Positions 34,994 to 43,730 of a stretch of DNA of 64,000 nucleotides are shown piece by piece. A program made the translations under genes and the position numbers. The stretch comes from Hyphomicrobiales bacterium (lineage in GTDB: Bacteria > Pseudomonadota > Alphaproteobacteria > Rhizobiales > Beijerinckiaceae), in the NCBI GenBank assembly GCA_016716745.1, contig JADJVD010000009.1, positions 1 through 64,000 on the forward strand. Direction: 5' to 3'. How positions within the stretch are numbered: the stretch's first letter is position 1; the number at the start of each line of letters is the position of its first letter. The notes beneath the pieces were generated by a model. The model was not told where the DNA came from. It ran no database searches and worked only from the letters and a program-made list of their open reading frames with translations.

Positions 34994-35929
34994 CTATTCC
35001 TCGCCGCCTTTCGACAGATATTCGGCCGCCGAGATCACCACCCTGGGGTCGACCTTGCCGATCTTCTTCTGCTCCTGCGAGGCGTAGGGCAGCACGGTGA
35101 GGATGTGGCGGATCACCTCGAGCCGCGTGCGCTTCTTGTCGTTGGCGCGCACGATCGTCCACGGCGCGGCGGCGCTGTCGGTCGTCTCCAGCATGCGGTC
35201 GTAGGCGCGCGAATAGGCGTCCCATTTGGCGATCGCCTGCGTGTCGATCGGCGAGATCTTCCAGCGCGCCAGCGGATCGCGATAGCGCTCTGAAAGGCGC
35301 TTCATCTGCATTTCCCGCCCGATGGTCAGAAAGAACTTGATGATGCGCACGCCGTCGCGCGCCAGCATCCGCTCGAACTCCGGCGCCTCGCGCAGGAACT
35401 GCTCGGTCTCGGCCGGCGTGCAGAAGCCGAACACCGGCTCGACGCCGGCCCGATTGTACCAGGAGCGGTCGAAGATCGTCATTTCCCCGCGCGTCGGCAT
35501 GTGCGTGACGTAACGCTGGAAATACCACTGTCCCTTCTCGGTCTCGGTCGGCTTCGACAGCGCGACGAGATGCGTGCTGCGCGGATTGAGATGCTGCGTC
35601 AGCCGCTCGATGGCGCCGCCCTTGCCGGCCGCGTCCCGCCCCTCGAAGACGATGGCGACGCGCTCGCCCTGCGCGCGGATCCAGCTCATCGCCTTCTGCA
35701 ACTCGATCTGCAGCTTCTGCAGCTCCTTTTCGTAGATGTCGGTCGAGAGCTTCCCGGCGTGCTGATAGCCGCCGGAGGCGAAGGCGGCTTTCTCGACGCT
35801 CTTGGGCAGCGGCGCCGCCATGTCGAAGGCCTTCGGCGCCGGCTTGGACGTCGGGTCCGCCGCCGCAGCGGTCTTCTTGCGGGGGTGCGTCTTGGTGGAG
35901 CCAGTTTTGGAGGAGCCAGTCTTGGCCAT
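34994..35929 (-). CDS. ppk2: Polyphosphate kinase 2
   Basis: Transfers phosphate between polyphosphate and nucleotides. The 311-residue protein has Walker A EGRDAAGKGG (residues 96-104), IFDRSWYNRAGVEPV with the lid-module arginine and aspartate, and RYRDPLARWKISPIDTQ. This is the single-domain PPK2 type that favours nucleoside diphosphate or monophosphate phosphorylation. The N-terminal 40 residues are a lysine-rich tail. It lies head-to-head with phoR, which fits phosphate metabolism, but I see no Pho box in the 105-base gap. Confidence 0.94.
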   Translation of the reverse strand: MAKTGSSKTGSTKTHPRKKTAAAADPTSKPAPKAFDMAAPLPKSVEKAAFASGGYQHAGKLSTDIYEKELQKLQIELQKAMSWIRAQGERVAIVFEGRDAAGKGGAIERLTQHLNPRSTHLVALSKPTETEKGQWYFQRYVTHMPTRGEMTIFDRSWYNRAGVEPVFGFCTPAETEQFLREAPEFERMLARDGVRIIKFFLTIGREMQMKRLSERYRDPLARWKISPIDTQAIAKWDAYSRAYDRMLETTDSAAAPWTIVRANDKKRTRLEVIRHILTVLPYASQEQKKIGKVDPRVVISAAEYLSKGGEE

Positions 35930-36034
35930 GGCGAGTTCGTTCCGGCGTGTGCGCTTGCGCGCGAGGGCGGAGCGAGCCTATCAGGACGCGCGGCCGGGAC
36001 GAAAGCGGCCCGCACGCGGGAGGCCGGAGACGGA

Positions 36035-37099
36035 ATGGCGCAGGAAGACGCCGCGCGCGAGGCCCTGACCGGGCTCGTCGACGCGCTCGACGTCGCCACC
36101 ATCGTGGTCGACGCGGGCGACGTCGTCGTCGCCGCCAACGCCGCCGCGCGGGAGCTGGCGCCGGCGCTGCGCGTCGGCGCGCAGCTGGCGCTGGCTTTGC
36201 GGGCGCCGCAGGTGCTGGACGCGCTGGCCCCGGCGCGCGCCTCCACGACGGCGCAAACCGCGCTTTGGCGCGAGCGCGGCGCCGTCGAACGGGTGATCGC
36301 CGCCCGGGTCGCTCCTCTGGCGTCCGCGCCCGGCGCGCTCGCGCTCACTCTGACGGATCTCACCGAGGCGCATCGGCTGGAGCGCATGCGCAGCGATTTC
36401 GTCGCCAACGCCAGCCACGAACTGCGCACCCCGCTCGCCTCGCTGCTCGGCTTCATCGAGACGTTGCAAGGCCCGGCGCGCGACGATGCGGCCGCGCGCG
36501 CCCGCTTTCTCGAGATCATGCGCGCGCAGGCCGCGCGCATGTCGCGGCTGATCGACGATCTGCTGTCGCTCTCGCGCATCGAGCAGCGCGCCCATGTGCG
36601 GCCTCGCGATGCGGTCGACCTCGCCGACGTCGCCCGCCACGTCGTCGAGGCGCTGGGGCCGCTCGCCGCGCGGCGCGGCGCGACCATCGCGCTCGCGGCC
36701 GAGCCGGCGGTCGTCGCGGGGGACCGCGACGAACTCGTGCGCATGACCGAGAACCTCGTCGAGAACGCGCTGAAATACGGCCTCGATCCCGAGCGCGGCG
36801 CGACCGCAGTCGAGGTCGGCGTGTCGGCCGAGGGGCGCGACGCGCGCCTCGTCGTGCGCGATTTCGGGCCGGGCGTCGCGCCCGAGCATCTGCCGCGCCT
36901 GACCGAGCGCTTCTATCGCGTCGATCCGGGCAAGAGCCGCGCCGAGGGCGGCACGGGGCTCGGGCTGGCGCTGGTCAAGCACGTCGCCGCCCGCCACGGC
37001 GGCCGCCTGACCGTGGCCAGCCGCCTCGGCGAGGGCGCGGCCTTCGCCGTCGCGATTCCGTTGAAGACGGAAAATTCCGGAATGGCGCCCGACGTTTGA
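36035..37099 (+). CDS. phoR: Phosphate regulon sensor histidine kinase PhoR
   Basis: A 354-residue kinase that phosphorylates PhoB when phosphate is scarce. A PAS-like N-terminal region (about 10-115) precedes the HisKA domain with H128 in NASHELRTPLASLLG and the HATPase domain (NLVENALKYG, VRDFGPGVAPEHLPRLTERFYRVD, GGTGLGLALVKHV). It lacks the N-terminal membrane helices of E. coli PhoR, so it probably senses through contact with PhoU and the Pst complex. The ATG at 36035 follows GGAGGCCGGAG. It is the first gene of the phoR-pstSCAB-phoU-phoB run. Confidence 0.93.
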   Translation: MAQEDAAREALTGLVDALDVATIVVDAGDVVVAANAAARELAPALRVGAQLALALRAPQVLDALAPARASTTAQTALWRERGAVERVIAARVAPLASAPGALALTLTDLTEAHRLERMRSDFVANASHELRTPLASLLGFIETLQGPARDDAAARARFLEIMRAQAARMSRLIDDLLSLSRIEQRAHVRPRDAVDLADVARHVVEALGPLAARRGATIALAAEPAVVAGDRDELVRMTENLVENALKYGLDPERGATAVEVGVSAEGRDARLVVRDFGPGVAPEHLPRLTERFYRVDPGKSRAEGGTGLGLALVKHVAARHGGRLTVASRLGEGAAFAVAIPLKTENSGMAPDV

Positions 37100-37100
37100 C

Positions 37101-37121
37101 CCGTCACACACCCGTCAAACG
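37101..37121 (+). promoter_or_regulatory. Pho box upstream of pstS
   Basis: Two copies of CCGTCA lie at 37101-37106 and 37112-37117, exactly 11 bases apart, with A/C-rich spacers. This is the arrangement of a PhoB recognition site (direct 7-mers, one turn apart). It sits just after the phoR stop and 65 bases before pstS, so phosphorylated PhoB would drive pstSCAB-phoU-phoB from here. Confidence 0.75.
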
Positions 37122-37185
37122 CGGGGGCTAGAAGGTCGCTGTCGCAAGGCCCTTGGGGCGCAGCGGCTCGAGGAGGCCAAGGGCC

Positions 37186-38208
37186 ATGATGAAGACGATG
37201 ATTCGCACCGGCGCGCTGGCGATCGCGGGCGCAGGATTTGCGGTCGCCGCGCTCGCCGCGGACCTGACCGGCGCAGGCGCCACCTTCCCCTATCCGATCT
37301 ATTCCAAGTGGGCGGACGCCTACAAGAAGGAGACCGGCGTCGGCCTCAACTACCAGTCGATCGGCTCCGGCGCGGGGATCAAGCAGATCCAGTCGAAGAC
37401 GGTGGTCTTCGGCGCGACCGACGCGCCGTTGAAGGCCGACCAGCTCGACAAGGACGGCCTCGTGCAGTGGCCGATGGTGATGGGCGCCATCGTGCCCGTC
37501 GTCAATCTCGACGGCGTCAAGCCGGGCGAGCTGACGCTCGACGGCGCGACGCTGGCCGACATCTATCTCGGCAAGGTGACGAAGTGGGACGCGCCCGCCA
37601 TCGCCAAGCTCAATCCGGCCGTGAAGCTGCCGGCCGCCGACATCGCGGTGGTGCGCCGTTCCGACGGCTCGGGCACCACCTTCAACTTCACCGACTATCT
37701 CGCCAAGGTGAGCCCGGACTGGCAGTCGAAGGTCGGCGCGGGCACCGCCGTCGAATGGCCGGTGGGCGTCGGCGCCAAGGGCAATGAGGGCGTCGCCGGC
37801 AACGTCGCGCAGACGAAGAACGCCATCGGCTATGTCGAATACGCCTACGCCAAGCAGAACAATCTGACGCACGCAGCGCTGGTGAACGCCGCCGGCAAGA
37901 CGGTGCAGCCGACGATGGCCGCCTTCCAGGCCGCCGCCGCCAACGCCGACTGGGCCAAGGCGCCGGGCTACCGCGTCATTCTCACCAATCAGCCGGGCGA
38001 GGCGTCGTGGCCGATCACGGCGGCGACCTTCATCCTCATGCACAAGAAGCCGGCCGACAAGGCGGCCGCCGCCGAGGCGCTGAAGTTCTTCGCCTGGTCG
38101 TTCGAGAAGGGCGGCAAGATGGCCGAGGAGCTCGACTATATTCCGATGCCCGCGAGCGTCGTGACTCTCGTCAAGGCGACGTGGGACAAGGACATCGCGT
38201 CGAAGTGA
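37186..38208 (+). CDS. pstS: Phosphate ABC transporter substrate-binding protein PstS
   Basis: Periplasmic phosphate-binding protein of the high-affinity Pst importer. The signal peptide covers about residues 1-24 (cut after ALAA). Phosphate-site segments are visible: GAGATFPYPIYSKW at the mature N-terminus, GSGAGIKQI, ATDAPL and RRSDGSGTTFNF. The 340-residue length is standard. ATG 37186 is used because the family begins near the signal peptide. It is followed by a strong hairpin before pstC. Confidence 0.96.
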   Translation: MMKTMIRTGALAIAGAGFAVAALAADLTGAGATFPYPIYSKWADAYKKETGVGLNYQSIGSGAGIKQIQSKTVVFGATDAPLKADQLDKDGLVQWPMVMGAIVPVVNLDGVKPGELTLDGATLADIYLGKVTKWDAPAIAKLNPAVKLPAADIAVVRRSDGSGTTFNFTDYLAKVSPDWQSKVGAGTAVEWPVGVGAKGNEGVAGNVAQTKNAIGYVEYAYAKQNNLTHAALVNAAGKTVQPTMAAFQAAAANADWAKAPGYRVILTNQPGEASWPITAATFILMHKKPADKAAAAEALKFFAWSFEKGGKMAEELDYIPMPASVVTLVKATWDKDIASK

Positions 38209-38222
38209 CGGCGGCGCCGGTC

Positions 38223-38245
38223 GCCGGGCGCATCCTGCGCCCGGC
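38223..38245 (+). repeat. Intercistronic hairpin between pstS and pstC
   Basis: A perfect 10-base inverted repeat (38223-38232 and 38236-38245) with a three-base loop lies 15 bases after the pstS stop. There is no T-run, so full termination is unlikely. In transporter operons such hairpins usually protect the upstream mRNA, letting the binding protein be made in excess over the permeases. Confidence 0.6.
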
Positions 38246-38269
38246 CGCCTTGGAGTTGGGGGGCAGGGC

Positions 38270-39265
38270 ATGAGTATGGCGATGATCGCCGAGGCGCAGG
38301 CCGTCGAACAGGCGCCGGACCGCGCGGGCGCGCTCGGCGTCTTCCGGCGTTCGGACGCCTCGTTCTACTGGCTGACGCGCCTCGCCGCGTTGACGGTGCT
38401 GGCGCTGCTCGGCGGCATCATCGTCTCGCTCGTCATCGGCGCATGGCCGGCGCTGACGACCTTCGGCCTCGACTTTCTGACGACGCAGCGCTGGGCGCCG
38501 CAGCTCGACACGCCGGTGATGGGCGCGCTCGGGCCGATCTACGGCACGCTCGTCACCTCCTTCGTCGCGATGCTGATCGCGGTGCCGGTCGGCGTCGGCA
38601 TCGCCATCTTCCTCACCGAATTGTGCCCGATCCCGCTGCGCAAGCCCTTCGCCCTGGCGATCGAGCTGCTCGCCGGCATTCCGTCGATCATCTACGGCAT
38701 GTGGGGTTTCTTCGTGCTCGGCCCCTTCCTCGTCGAGACGGTGCAGCCGGCGATGATCGCCGCCTTCGGCGGCCTGCCCATCGTCGGCGCGATCTTCGCC
38801 GGGCCCGCCTCGCAGCTCAGCCTGTTCAACGCCGCGCTCATTCTGGCGATCATGATCCTGCCTTTCATCACGGCGATCTCCCGCGATGTGTTCGCGACCG
38901 TGCCGCCCGTGCTGAAGGAGGCGGCCTACGGCGTCGGCTGCACCACATGGGAAGTCGTGCGCAACGTCGTCATTCCCTACACGCGCGTCGGCGTCGTCGG
39001 CGGCGTCATGCTGGCGCTCGGTCGCGCCCTCGGCGAAACGATGGCGGTGACCTTCATCATCGGCAATTCGTTCAAGATCACCGGCTCGATCTTCTCGCCC
39101 GGCACGACGATCTCGGCGGCCATCGCCAGCGAATTCGCGGAGAGTTCCGGCCTGCACCAGTCCGGCCTGATCCTGCTCGGACTGCTCTTGTTCGTGCTCA
39201 CCTTCGCGGTGCTCGCCGCCGCGCGGCTGATGTTGCGCCGCCTCGAACTCAAGCAGGGCAGGTAA
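38270..39265 (+). CDS. pstC: Phosphate ABC transporter permease PstC
   Basis: A 331-residue inner-membrane permease with six helices. The EAA loop lies in VLKEAAYGVGCTTWEVVRNVVIP, and GPIYGTLVTSFVAMLIAVPVGVGIAIFLTE is the PstC family signature. It pairs with PstA to form the phosphate channel. The ATG follows a GGGGGCAGGG site. Four bases separate it from pstA. Confidence 0.95.
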   Translation: MSMAMIAEAQAVEQAPDRAGALGVFRRSDASFYWLTRLAALTVLALLGGIIVSLVIGAWPALTTFGLDFLTTQRWAPQLDTPVMGALGPIYGTLVTSFVAMLIAVPVGVGIAIFLTELCPIPLRKPFALAIELLAGIPSIIYGMWGFFVLGPFLVETVQPAMIAAFGGLPIVGAIFAGPASQLSLFNAALILAIMILPFITAISRDVFATVPPVLKEAAYGVGCTTWEVVRNVVIPYTRVGVVGGVMLALGRALGETMAVTFIIGNSFKITGSIFSPGTTISAAIASEFAESSGLHQSGLILLGLLLFVLTFAVLAAARLMLRRLELKQGR

Positions 39266-39269
39266 GGCG

Positions 39270-40112
39270 ATGAACCCGATCTACCTCGCCCGCCGCCGTC
39301 GCGATCTGCTGGTGCGGGCCCTGTGCTGGGCCGCGGCGATCTTCGGCATCGTCTGGCTCGGGCTGATCCTGTTCAGCCTGTTCTGGAACGGCCTCGCGGG
39401 GCTGCGCCCGAGCGTCTTCGTCGAGATGACGCCGCCGCCCGGCGCCGCCGAGGGAGGCCTTGCCAACGCCATCGCCGGCTCGCTGATCATGACCGGGCTC
39501 GGCGTCGCCATCGGCGCGCCGCTCGGCCTGTTCGCCGGGACATGGCTCGCCGAATACGGCCGACACGATCGGCTTGCGACCGTGATCCGCTTCATCAACG
39601 ACATCCTGCTCAGCGCGCCCTCGATCATCATCGGTCTGTTCGTCTACGGCTTCATCGTCGTGCCGATGGGCGGCTTCTCGGGCCTCGCCGGCGCGCTGGC
39701 GCTCGCCGTGATCGTCATCCCGGTGGTGGTGCGCACAACGGAGAACATGCTGCTGCTCGTGCCGAACTCGCTGCGCGAGGCGGCCGCCGCGCTCGGCATG
39801 CCGGCCTCGCTGGTGATCCGCCGCGTCGCCTATCGCGCCGCGCGCGCCGGCATCGTCACCGGCGTCTTGCTGGCGACGGCCCGCGTCGCCGGCGAGACGG
39901 CGCCCTTGCTGTTCACGGCGCTGAGCAACCAGTTCTGGAGCCTCGACGTCACCTCGACGATGGCGAACCTGCCCGTGACCATCAACAACTTCGTGCAGAG
40001 CCCCTACGCCTTCTGGAAGCAGCTCGCCTGGACCGGCGCGTTGCTGATCACGCTGGCCGTTCTCGGGCTCAACGTCGTCGCGCGCCTGATCGGCGAAAGG
40101 AAAGGCAAATGA
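39270..40112 (+). CDS. pstA: Phosphate ABC transporter permease PstA
   Basis: A 280-residue partner permease with six helices. The EAA loop is SLREAAAALGMPASLVIRRVAY, and the opening RRRRDLLVRALCW is followed by a first helix. It forms the transmembrane pore with PstC. Its stop overlaps the pstB start by four bases. Confidence 0.95.
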   Translation: MNPIYLARRRRDLLVRALCWAAAIFGIVWLGLILFSLFWNGLAGLRPSVFVEMTPPPGAAEGGLANAIAGSLIMTGLGVAIGAPLGLFAGTWLAEYGRHDRLATVIRFINDILLSAPSIIIGLFVYGFIVVPMGGFSGLAGALALAVIVIPVVVRTTENMLLLVPNSLREAAAALGMPASLVIRRVAYRAARAGIVTGVLLATARVAGETAPLLFTALSNQFWSLDVTSTMANLPVTINNFVQSPYAFWKQLAWTGALLITLAVLGLNVVARLIGERKGK

Positions 40113-40921
40113 CGTTCATCGCTCCAGCCGCCGACTCCGCGCCCGCCGCAGCTTTCGCCGCCGATGGGTCGACGAAGATCGCGGTGCGCAGCCTCGACTT
40201 CTTCTATGGCGAGTCGAAAGCGCTGAAGAACATCAACATCGATCTCGCCGAGCGCACGGTGACGGCTTTCATCGGCCCTTCCGGCTGCGGCAAGTCCACG
40301 CTGCTGCGCGTGCTGAACCGCATGTACGATCTCTATCCCGGCCAGCGCGCCGAGGGCGAGGTGCTGCTCGACGGCAAGAACATTCTGGGCCCGAAGCAGG
40401 ATCTCAATCTGTTGCGCGCCCGCGTCGGCATGGTGTTCCAGAAGCCGACGCCGTTTCCGATGTCGATCTACGACAACATCGCCTTCGGCATCCGCCTCTA
40501 CGAGAACCTGCCGAAGAGCGAGATGGACGGCCGCGTCGAGGCCGCGCTGAAAGGCGCCGCGCTGTGGAACGAGGTCAAGGACAAGCTGGACGCCTCCGGC
40601 CTGTCTCTGTCCGGCGGCCAGCAGCAGCGCCTGTGCATCGCGCGCACCGTGGCGATCAAGCCCGAGGTGATCCTGTTCGACGAGCCCTGCTCGGCGCTCG
40701 ATCCGATCTCGACCGCCAAGGTCGAGGAGCTGATCGACGAGCTGAAGGAGCGCTACACGATCGCCATCGTCACCCACAACATGCAGCAGGCCGGCCGCGT
40801 GTCGGACTACACGGCCTTCATGTATCTTGGCGAGCTTGTCGAATTCGGCGAGACGACGCGCCTCTTCACCGCGCCGCGCCAGCAGCGCACGCAGGACTAC
40901 ATCACCGGCCGCTTCGGCTGA
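40109..40921 (+). CDS. pstB: Phosphate ABC transporter ATP-binding protein PstB
   Basis: A 270-residue ATPase that powers phosphate uptake. Walker A is GPSGCGKST, the Q-loop FQKPTPFPMSIYDNI is PstB-specific, the signature is LSGGQQQR, and Walker B with catalytic glutamate is VILFDEPCSALDP. ATG 40109 overlaps the pstA stop (ATGA). The roughly 25-residue N-terminus before the domain is longer than usual and alanine-rich. Confidence 0.97.
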   Translation: MTFIAPAADSAPAAAFAADGSTKIAVRSLDFFYGESKALKNINIDLAERTVTAFIGPSGCGKSTLLRVLNRMYDLYPGQRAEGEVLLDGKNILGPKQDLNLLRARVGMVFQKPTPFPMSIYDNIAFGIRLYENLPKSEMDGRVEAALKGAALWNEVKDKLDASGLSLSGGQQQRLCIARTVAIKPEVILFDEPCSALDPISTAKVEELIDELKERYTIAIVTHNMQQAGRVSDYTAFMYLGELVEFGETTRLFTAPRQQRTQDYITGRFG

Positions 40922-40938
40922 GCCGCGGGGACGCGACC

Positions 40939-41628
40939 ATGAGCGAACATATCGTCAAGGCCTACGACAAGGAGCTCGGCGCGTTGGGCCGTCGCATCGC
41001 CGAGATGGGCGGCATCGCCGAGAAGATGATCAACGACGCGATGGACGCGCTGTCCGGGCTCGACGCGGAGCTGGCGCGCGCCACCGTCGCCACCGATCCG
41101 CGTCTCGACGCGCTTCAGCGTGAGGTCGAGGAGCTGGCGATCATGACGATCGCGCGCCGCCAGCCGCTCGCCGTCGATCTGCGCGAGATCGTCGGCGCGA
41201 TCCGCGTCGCCGGCGATCTCGAGCGCGTCGGCGACCTCGCCAAGAACATCGCCAAGCGCGCGATCAAGATCGGCGCCGAGCCGCAGTTGACGCGCGCCAC
41301 CGTCGGCTTGCGTCACATGCAGGAGATCGCCTCGCAGCAGATGAAGGACGTGCTCGACGCCTACGCCGCGCGCAATGTCGAGCGCGCGCGCGAGGTGTGG
41401 GCGCGCGACGCCGAGCTCGACGCGCTCGACGATTCCGTGTTCCGCGACCTGCTCACCTTCATGATGGAGGATCCGCGCAACATCTCCTTCTGCACGCATC
41501 TGCTGTTCTGCTCCAAGAACATCGAGCGCATCGGCGACCACGCCACCAACATCGCCGAGACGGTGCATTACATCGTCACCGGCGAGACGATGCCGATCGA
41601 GCGGCCGCGCAACGCGCCGGGCGCCTGA
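40939..41628 (+). CDS. phoU: Phosphate transport regulator PhoU
   Basis: A 229-residue three-helix-bundle repeat protein that links the Pst importer to PhoR and represses PhoB when phosphate is plentiful. Two metal-binding PhoU repeats are visible: AIRVAGDLERVGDLAKNIAKR and FCSKNIERIGDHATNIAETV. It follows pstB by 17 bases, with a GGGG site before the ATG. Confidence 0.96.
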   Translation: MSEHIVKAYDKELGALGRRIAEMGGIAEKMINDAMDALSGLDAELARATVATDPRLDALQREVEELAIMTIARRQPLAVDLREIVGAIRVAGDLERVGDLAKNIAKRAIKIGAEPQLTRATVGLRHMQEIASQQMKDVLDAYAARNVERAREVWARDAELDALDDSVFRDLLTFMMEDPRNISFCTHLLFCSKNIERIGDHATNIAETVHYIVTGETMPIERPRNAPGA

Positions 41629-41644
41629 GCGGGAGGGGCGGGGC

Positions 41645-42373
41645 GTGGCCGAGGCGCGACACAACGGACAGGGCGCGGGCGCGCCGCGCATCCTCGTCGT
41701 CGAGGACGAGGAGGCCCTGTCGGTGCTCCTGTCCTACAATCTCGAGGCGGAAGGCTATGTCGCCGAGCGCGTGGCGCGCGGCGACGAGGCGGAGCTGCGC
41801 CTGATCGAGCAGCCGCCCGATCTCGTCATTCTCGACTGGATGCTGCCCGGCCTGTCCGGGCTCGAAATCTGCCGCCGCATGCGCGCCCGCGAGGCGACAC
41901 GGACGCTGCCTGTCATCATGCTGACGGCGCGCGGCGAGGAGGGCGAGCGCGTGCGCGGGCTCTCCATCGGCGCGGACGACTATGTGGTCAAGCCCTTCTC
42001 CCTGCCGGAGCTGATGGCGCGCGTGCGCGCGCTGCTGCGCCGGGCCCGGCCCGAGCGCGTCGCCGCGACGCTGGCCGCCGGCGACCTGTCGCTCGACCGG
42101 CAGGCGCACCGCGTCAGGCGCGGCCAGCGCGACATCCATCTCGGGCCGACCGAGTTCCGCCTGCTCGAATTCCTGATGGAGAAGCCCGGCCGCGTGCTCT
42201 CGCGGGGACAGTTGCTCGACGGCGTGTGGGGCAGCGCGGCCGAGATCGACGAGCGCACGGTCGACGTGCATGTCGGGCGCCTGCGCAAGGCGCTCTCGCG
42301 CGGCCGCGAGAGCGACCCCATCCGCACCGTGCGCGGCGCCGGCTACGCTTTCGACGAGCGCTTCGGCAAGTAG
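41645..42373 (+). CDS. phoB: Phosphate regulon response regulator PhoB
   Basis: A 242-residue OmpR-type regulator activated by PhoR. The receiver domain has acidic residues VVEDEEAL, phospho-acceptor D64 in LDWMLPG, and K in VVKPFS. The winged-helix C-terminus has LGPTEFRLLEFLMEKPGRVLSR and the PhoB-like DERTVDVHVGRLRKAL. The start is GTG after GGGAGGGG, and the last gene of the operon ends here. Its likely targets include the Pho box at 37101. Confidence 0.95.
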   Translation: MAEARHNGQGAGAPRILVVEDEEALSVLLSYNLEAEGYVAERVARGDEAELRLIEQPPDLVILDWMLPGLSGLEICRRMRAREATRTLPVIMLTARGEEGERVRGLSIGADDYVVKPFSLPELMARVRALLRRARPERVAATLAAGDLSLDRQAHRVRRGQRDIHLGPTEFRLLEFLMEKPGRVLSRGQLLDGVWGSAAEIDERTVDVHVGRLRKALSRGRESDPIRTVRGAGYAFDERFGK

Positions 42374-42404
42374 GGCGGGCGCGCGGCGCGGCGCGCCCGG
42401 CGCG

Positions 42405-42911
42405 TCAGCGCTTGCGGCGGTCCTGCGCCGGCTGATAGGCGATCCGCGCATGCGGCCCGCAATAGGGGGCGCCGGCCTCGGCCGTGCGCGCGCCGCAGAA
42501 GCGGAAGTCGGGCTGCGTCGGATCGCCGAGCGGCCAGCGGCACATCGCCTCGCGCAGCTCCATGATGGTCACCCGCTCCGACAGCGGAATGACGACGCTC
42601 TCGATCTGCGGGGCGGCGACCGGCTGCGGCGCGGCGCGCGGCTTCATGGCGAGGGCCGTATTGCCCATCACGGCCGGGCCGATCGGCCGCGGCGGCGTCG
42701 GCCGCGCCTGCGGGCGCGCGCGCGGGATGGAGGGCGTGGCGGAGGCCGGGGCGGGCGCCTTGACGCGGCCGGACAGGCCGAGACGGTGCACCTTGCCGAT
42801 CACGGCGTTGCGGGTGATGCCGTGGGCGAGCTCGCCCGCAATCTGGCTTGCGCTCAACCCGTCGAGCCACAGCTTGCGGAGCAGTTCGACCCGCTCTTCG
42901 GTCCAGGACAT
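42405..42911 (-). CDS. gcrA: Cell-cycle regulator GcrA
   Basis: A 168-residue alphaproteobacterial regulator that binds RNA polymerase sigma-70 holoenzyme and prefers promoters with CcrM-methylated GANTC sites. It begins MSWTEERVELLRKLWLDGLS, has the helix-turn-helix NAVIGKVHRLGLSGR, a proline-rich linker (about 50-95), and a C-terminal domain with GDPTQPDFRFCGA and PYCGPHA. ATG 42911 is used, three bases after an alternative TTG, with AGGT upstream. It converges on phoB across a GC-rich inverted repeat. Confidence 0.94.
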   Translation of the reverse strand: MSWTEERVELLRKLWLDGLSASQIAGELAHGITRNAVIGKVHRLGLSGRVKAPAPASATPSIPRARPQARPTPPRPIGPAVMGNTALAMKPRAAPQPVAAPQIESVVIPLSERVTIMELREAMCRWPLGDPTQPDFRFCGARTAEAGAPYCGPHARIAYQPAQDRRKR

Positions 42912-42943
42912 CAAATTACCTCGCCTCTTCTGTCCGCCGGACA

Positions 42944-43063
42944 GAGTCCGAGTCCCCTCACGGCGCGGTCACGCCGGAGACGCCTACGCAAAAAACTCTG
43001 AAATAAGTCCGCCGCACGAGATGTCGTAGTCGACGGGCCGGACGCTACACTAGCCGTTGAATC
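42944..43063 (-). promoter_or_regulatory. Cluster of GANTC (CcrM) sites upstream of gcrA
   Basis: GAGTC occurs at 42944-42948 and 42950-42954, and GAATC at 43059-43063, all within 155 bases upstream of gcrA. GANTC is the CcrM methylation site that GcrA itself reads. The first two are only six bases apart. This 256-base gene-free stretch holds no gene that I can see. Methylation-dependent or auto-regulation of gcrA is a reasonable inference. Confidence 0.5.
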
Positions 43064-43167
43064 GGGTGCAAGCGATTGGCCCGTCGCAAACGGGTTTTCC
43101 CCAACAGATGGGGCGAAAGTGAGTCGCGCGGGGGGCCGCCCCGCGCGACGCCTCGCGGCGCCCGCCG

Positions 43168-43644
43168 TCAGGCGGCGATTTTCGCCGCGATCCGGCAAAC
43201 CTCGAGCGCGGCCCGCGCGGCCTCCGCGCCCTTGATCAGGAAGTGGTCGCGAAAGAAGGCGGCGTTGGCCGCCTGCTCGTGGAAGAAGGCGTGCGGCGTC
43301 AGCGCGACCGACAGGATCGGCGTGTCGGTGTCGAGGCCGACGCGCATCAGCCCGTCGACCACGGCGCGCGCCACGAAGTCGTGCCGGTAGAGACCGCCGT
43401 CGACGATGAAGGCGCACACCGCCACCGCGTCGTAGCGCCGGCTGCGCGCCAGCCTCTGGGCGATCAGCGGCGTCTCGAACGCGCCTGGCGCGTCGAAGAC
43501 GTCCACCTGCGCGTCCGGCGCGCGGCGCTGGAGTTCCTGCAGAAAGCCGTCCCGTCCGCGCTGGACGACGTCGGCGTGCCAGCCCGCCTGCACGAAGGCG
43601 AAGCGCGGGGCGGCCATTTTCGGGGTGTTCTGGATCTGATTCAC
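43168..43644 (-). CDS. ribH: 6,7-dimethyl-8-ribityllumazine synthase, type II
   Basis: Joins 5-amino-6-ribitylamino-uracil and dihydroxybutanone phosphate, the penultimate step of riboflavin synthesis. The 158-residue protein matches the RibH2 type of Brucella and rhizobia: FVQAGWHADVVQRGRDGF, DAPGAFETPL, IVDGGLYRHDFVARAVVDGL. The start is GTG at 43644 with GAGGAG seven bases upstream. An FMN riboswitch lies 90 bases upstream on the same strand, so the gene is shut down by FMN. No other riboflavin gene is adjacent. Confidence 0.93.
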   Translation of the reverse strand: MNQIQNTPKMAAPRFAFVQAGWHADVVQRGRDGFLQELQRRAPDAQVDVFDAPGAFETPLIAQRLARSRRYDAVAVCAFIVDGGLYRHDFVARAVVDGLMRVGLDTDTPILSVALTPHAFFHEQAANAAFFRDHFLIKGAEAARAALEVCRIAAKIAA

Positions 43645-43730
43645 GGTCGTCTCCTCGAGTGAGCGATCTGAATCAGGGCGCACGACGACAGCCGCCGCCC
43701 GCGCGCGGAGCGTGCGGGGGAGGCGGCTCG

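Noticed and set aside
35930..36034. Pho box for ppk2 or phoR
   Set aside because: No pair of GTCA-type repeats at 11-base spacing is visible in this gap.
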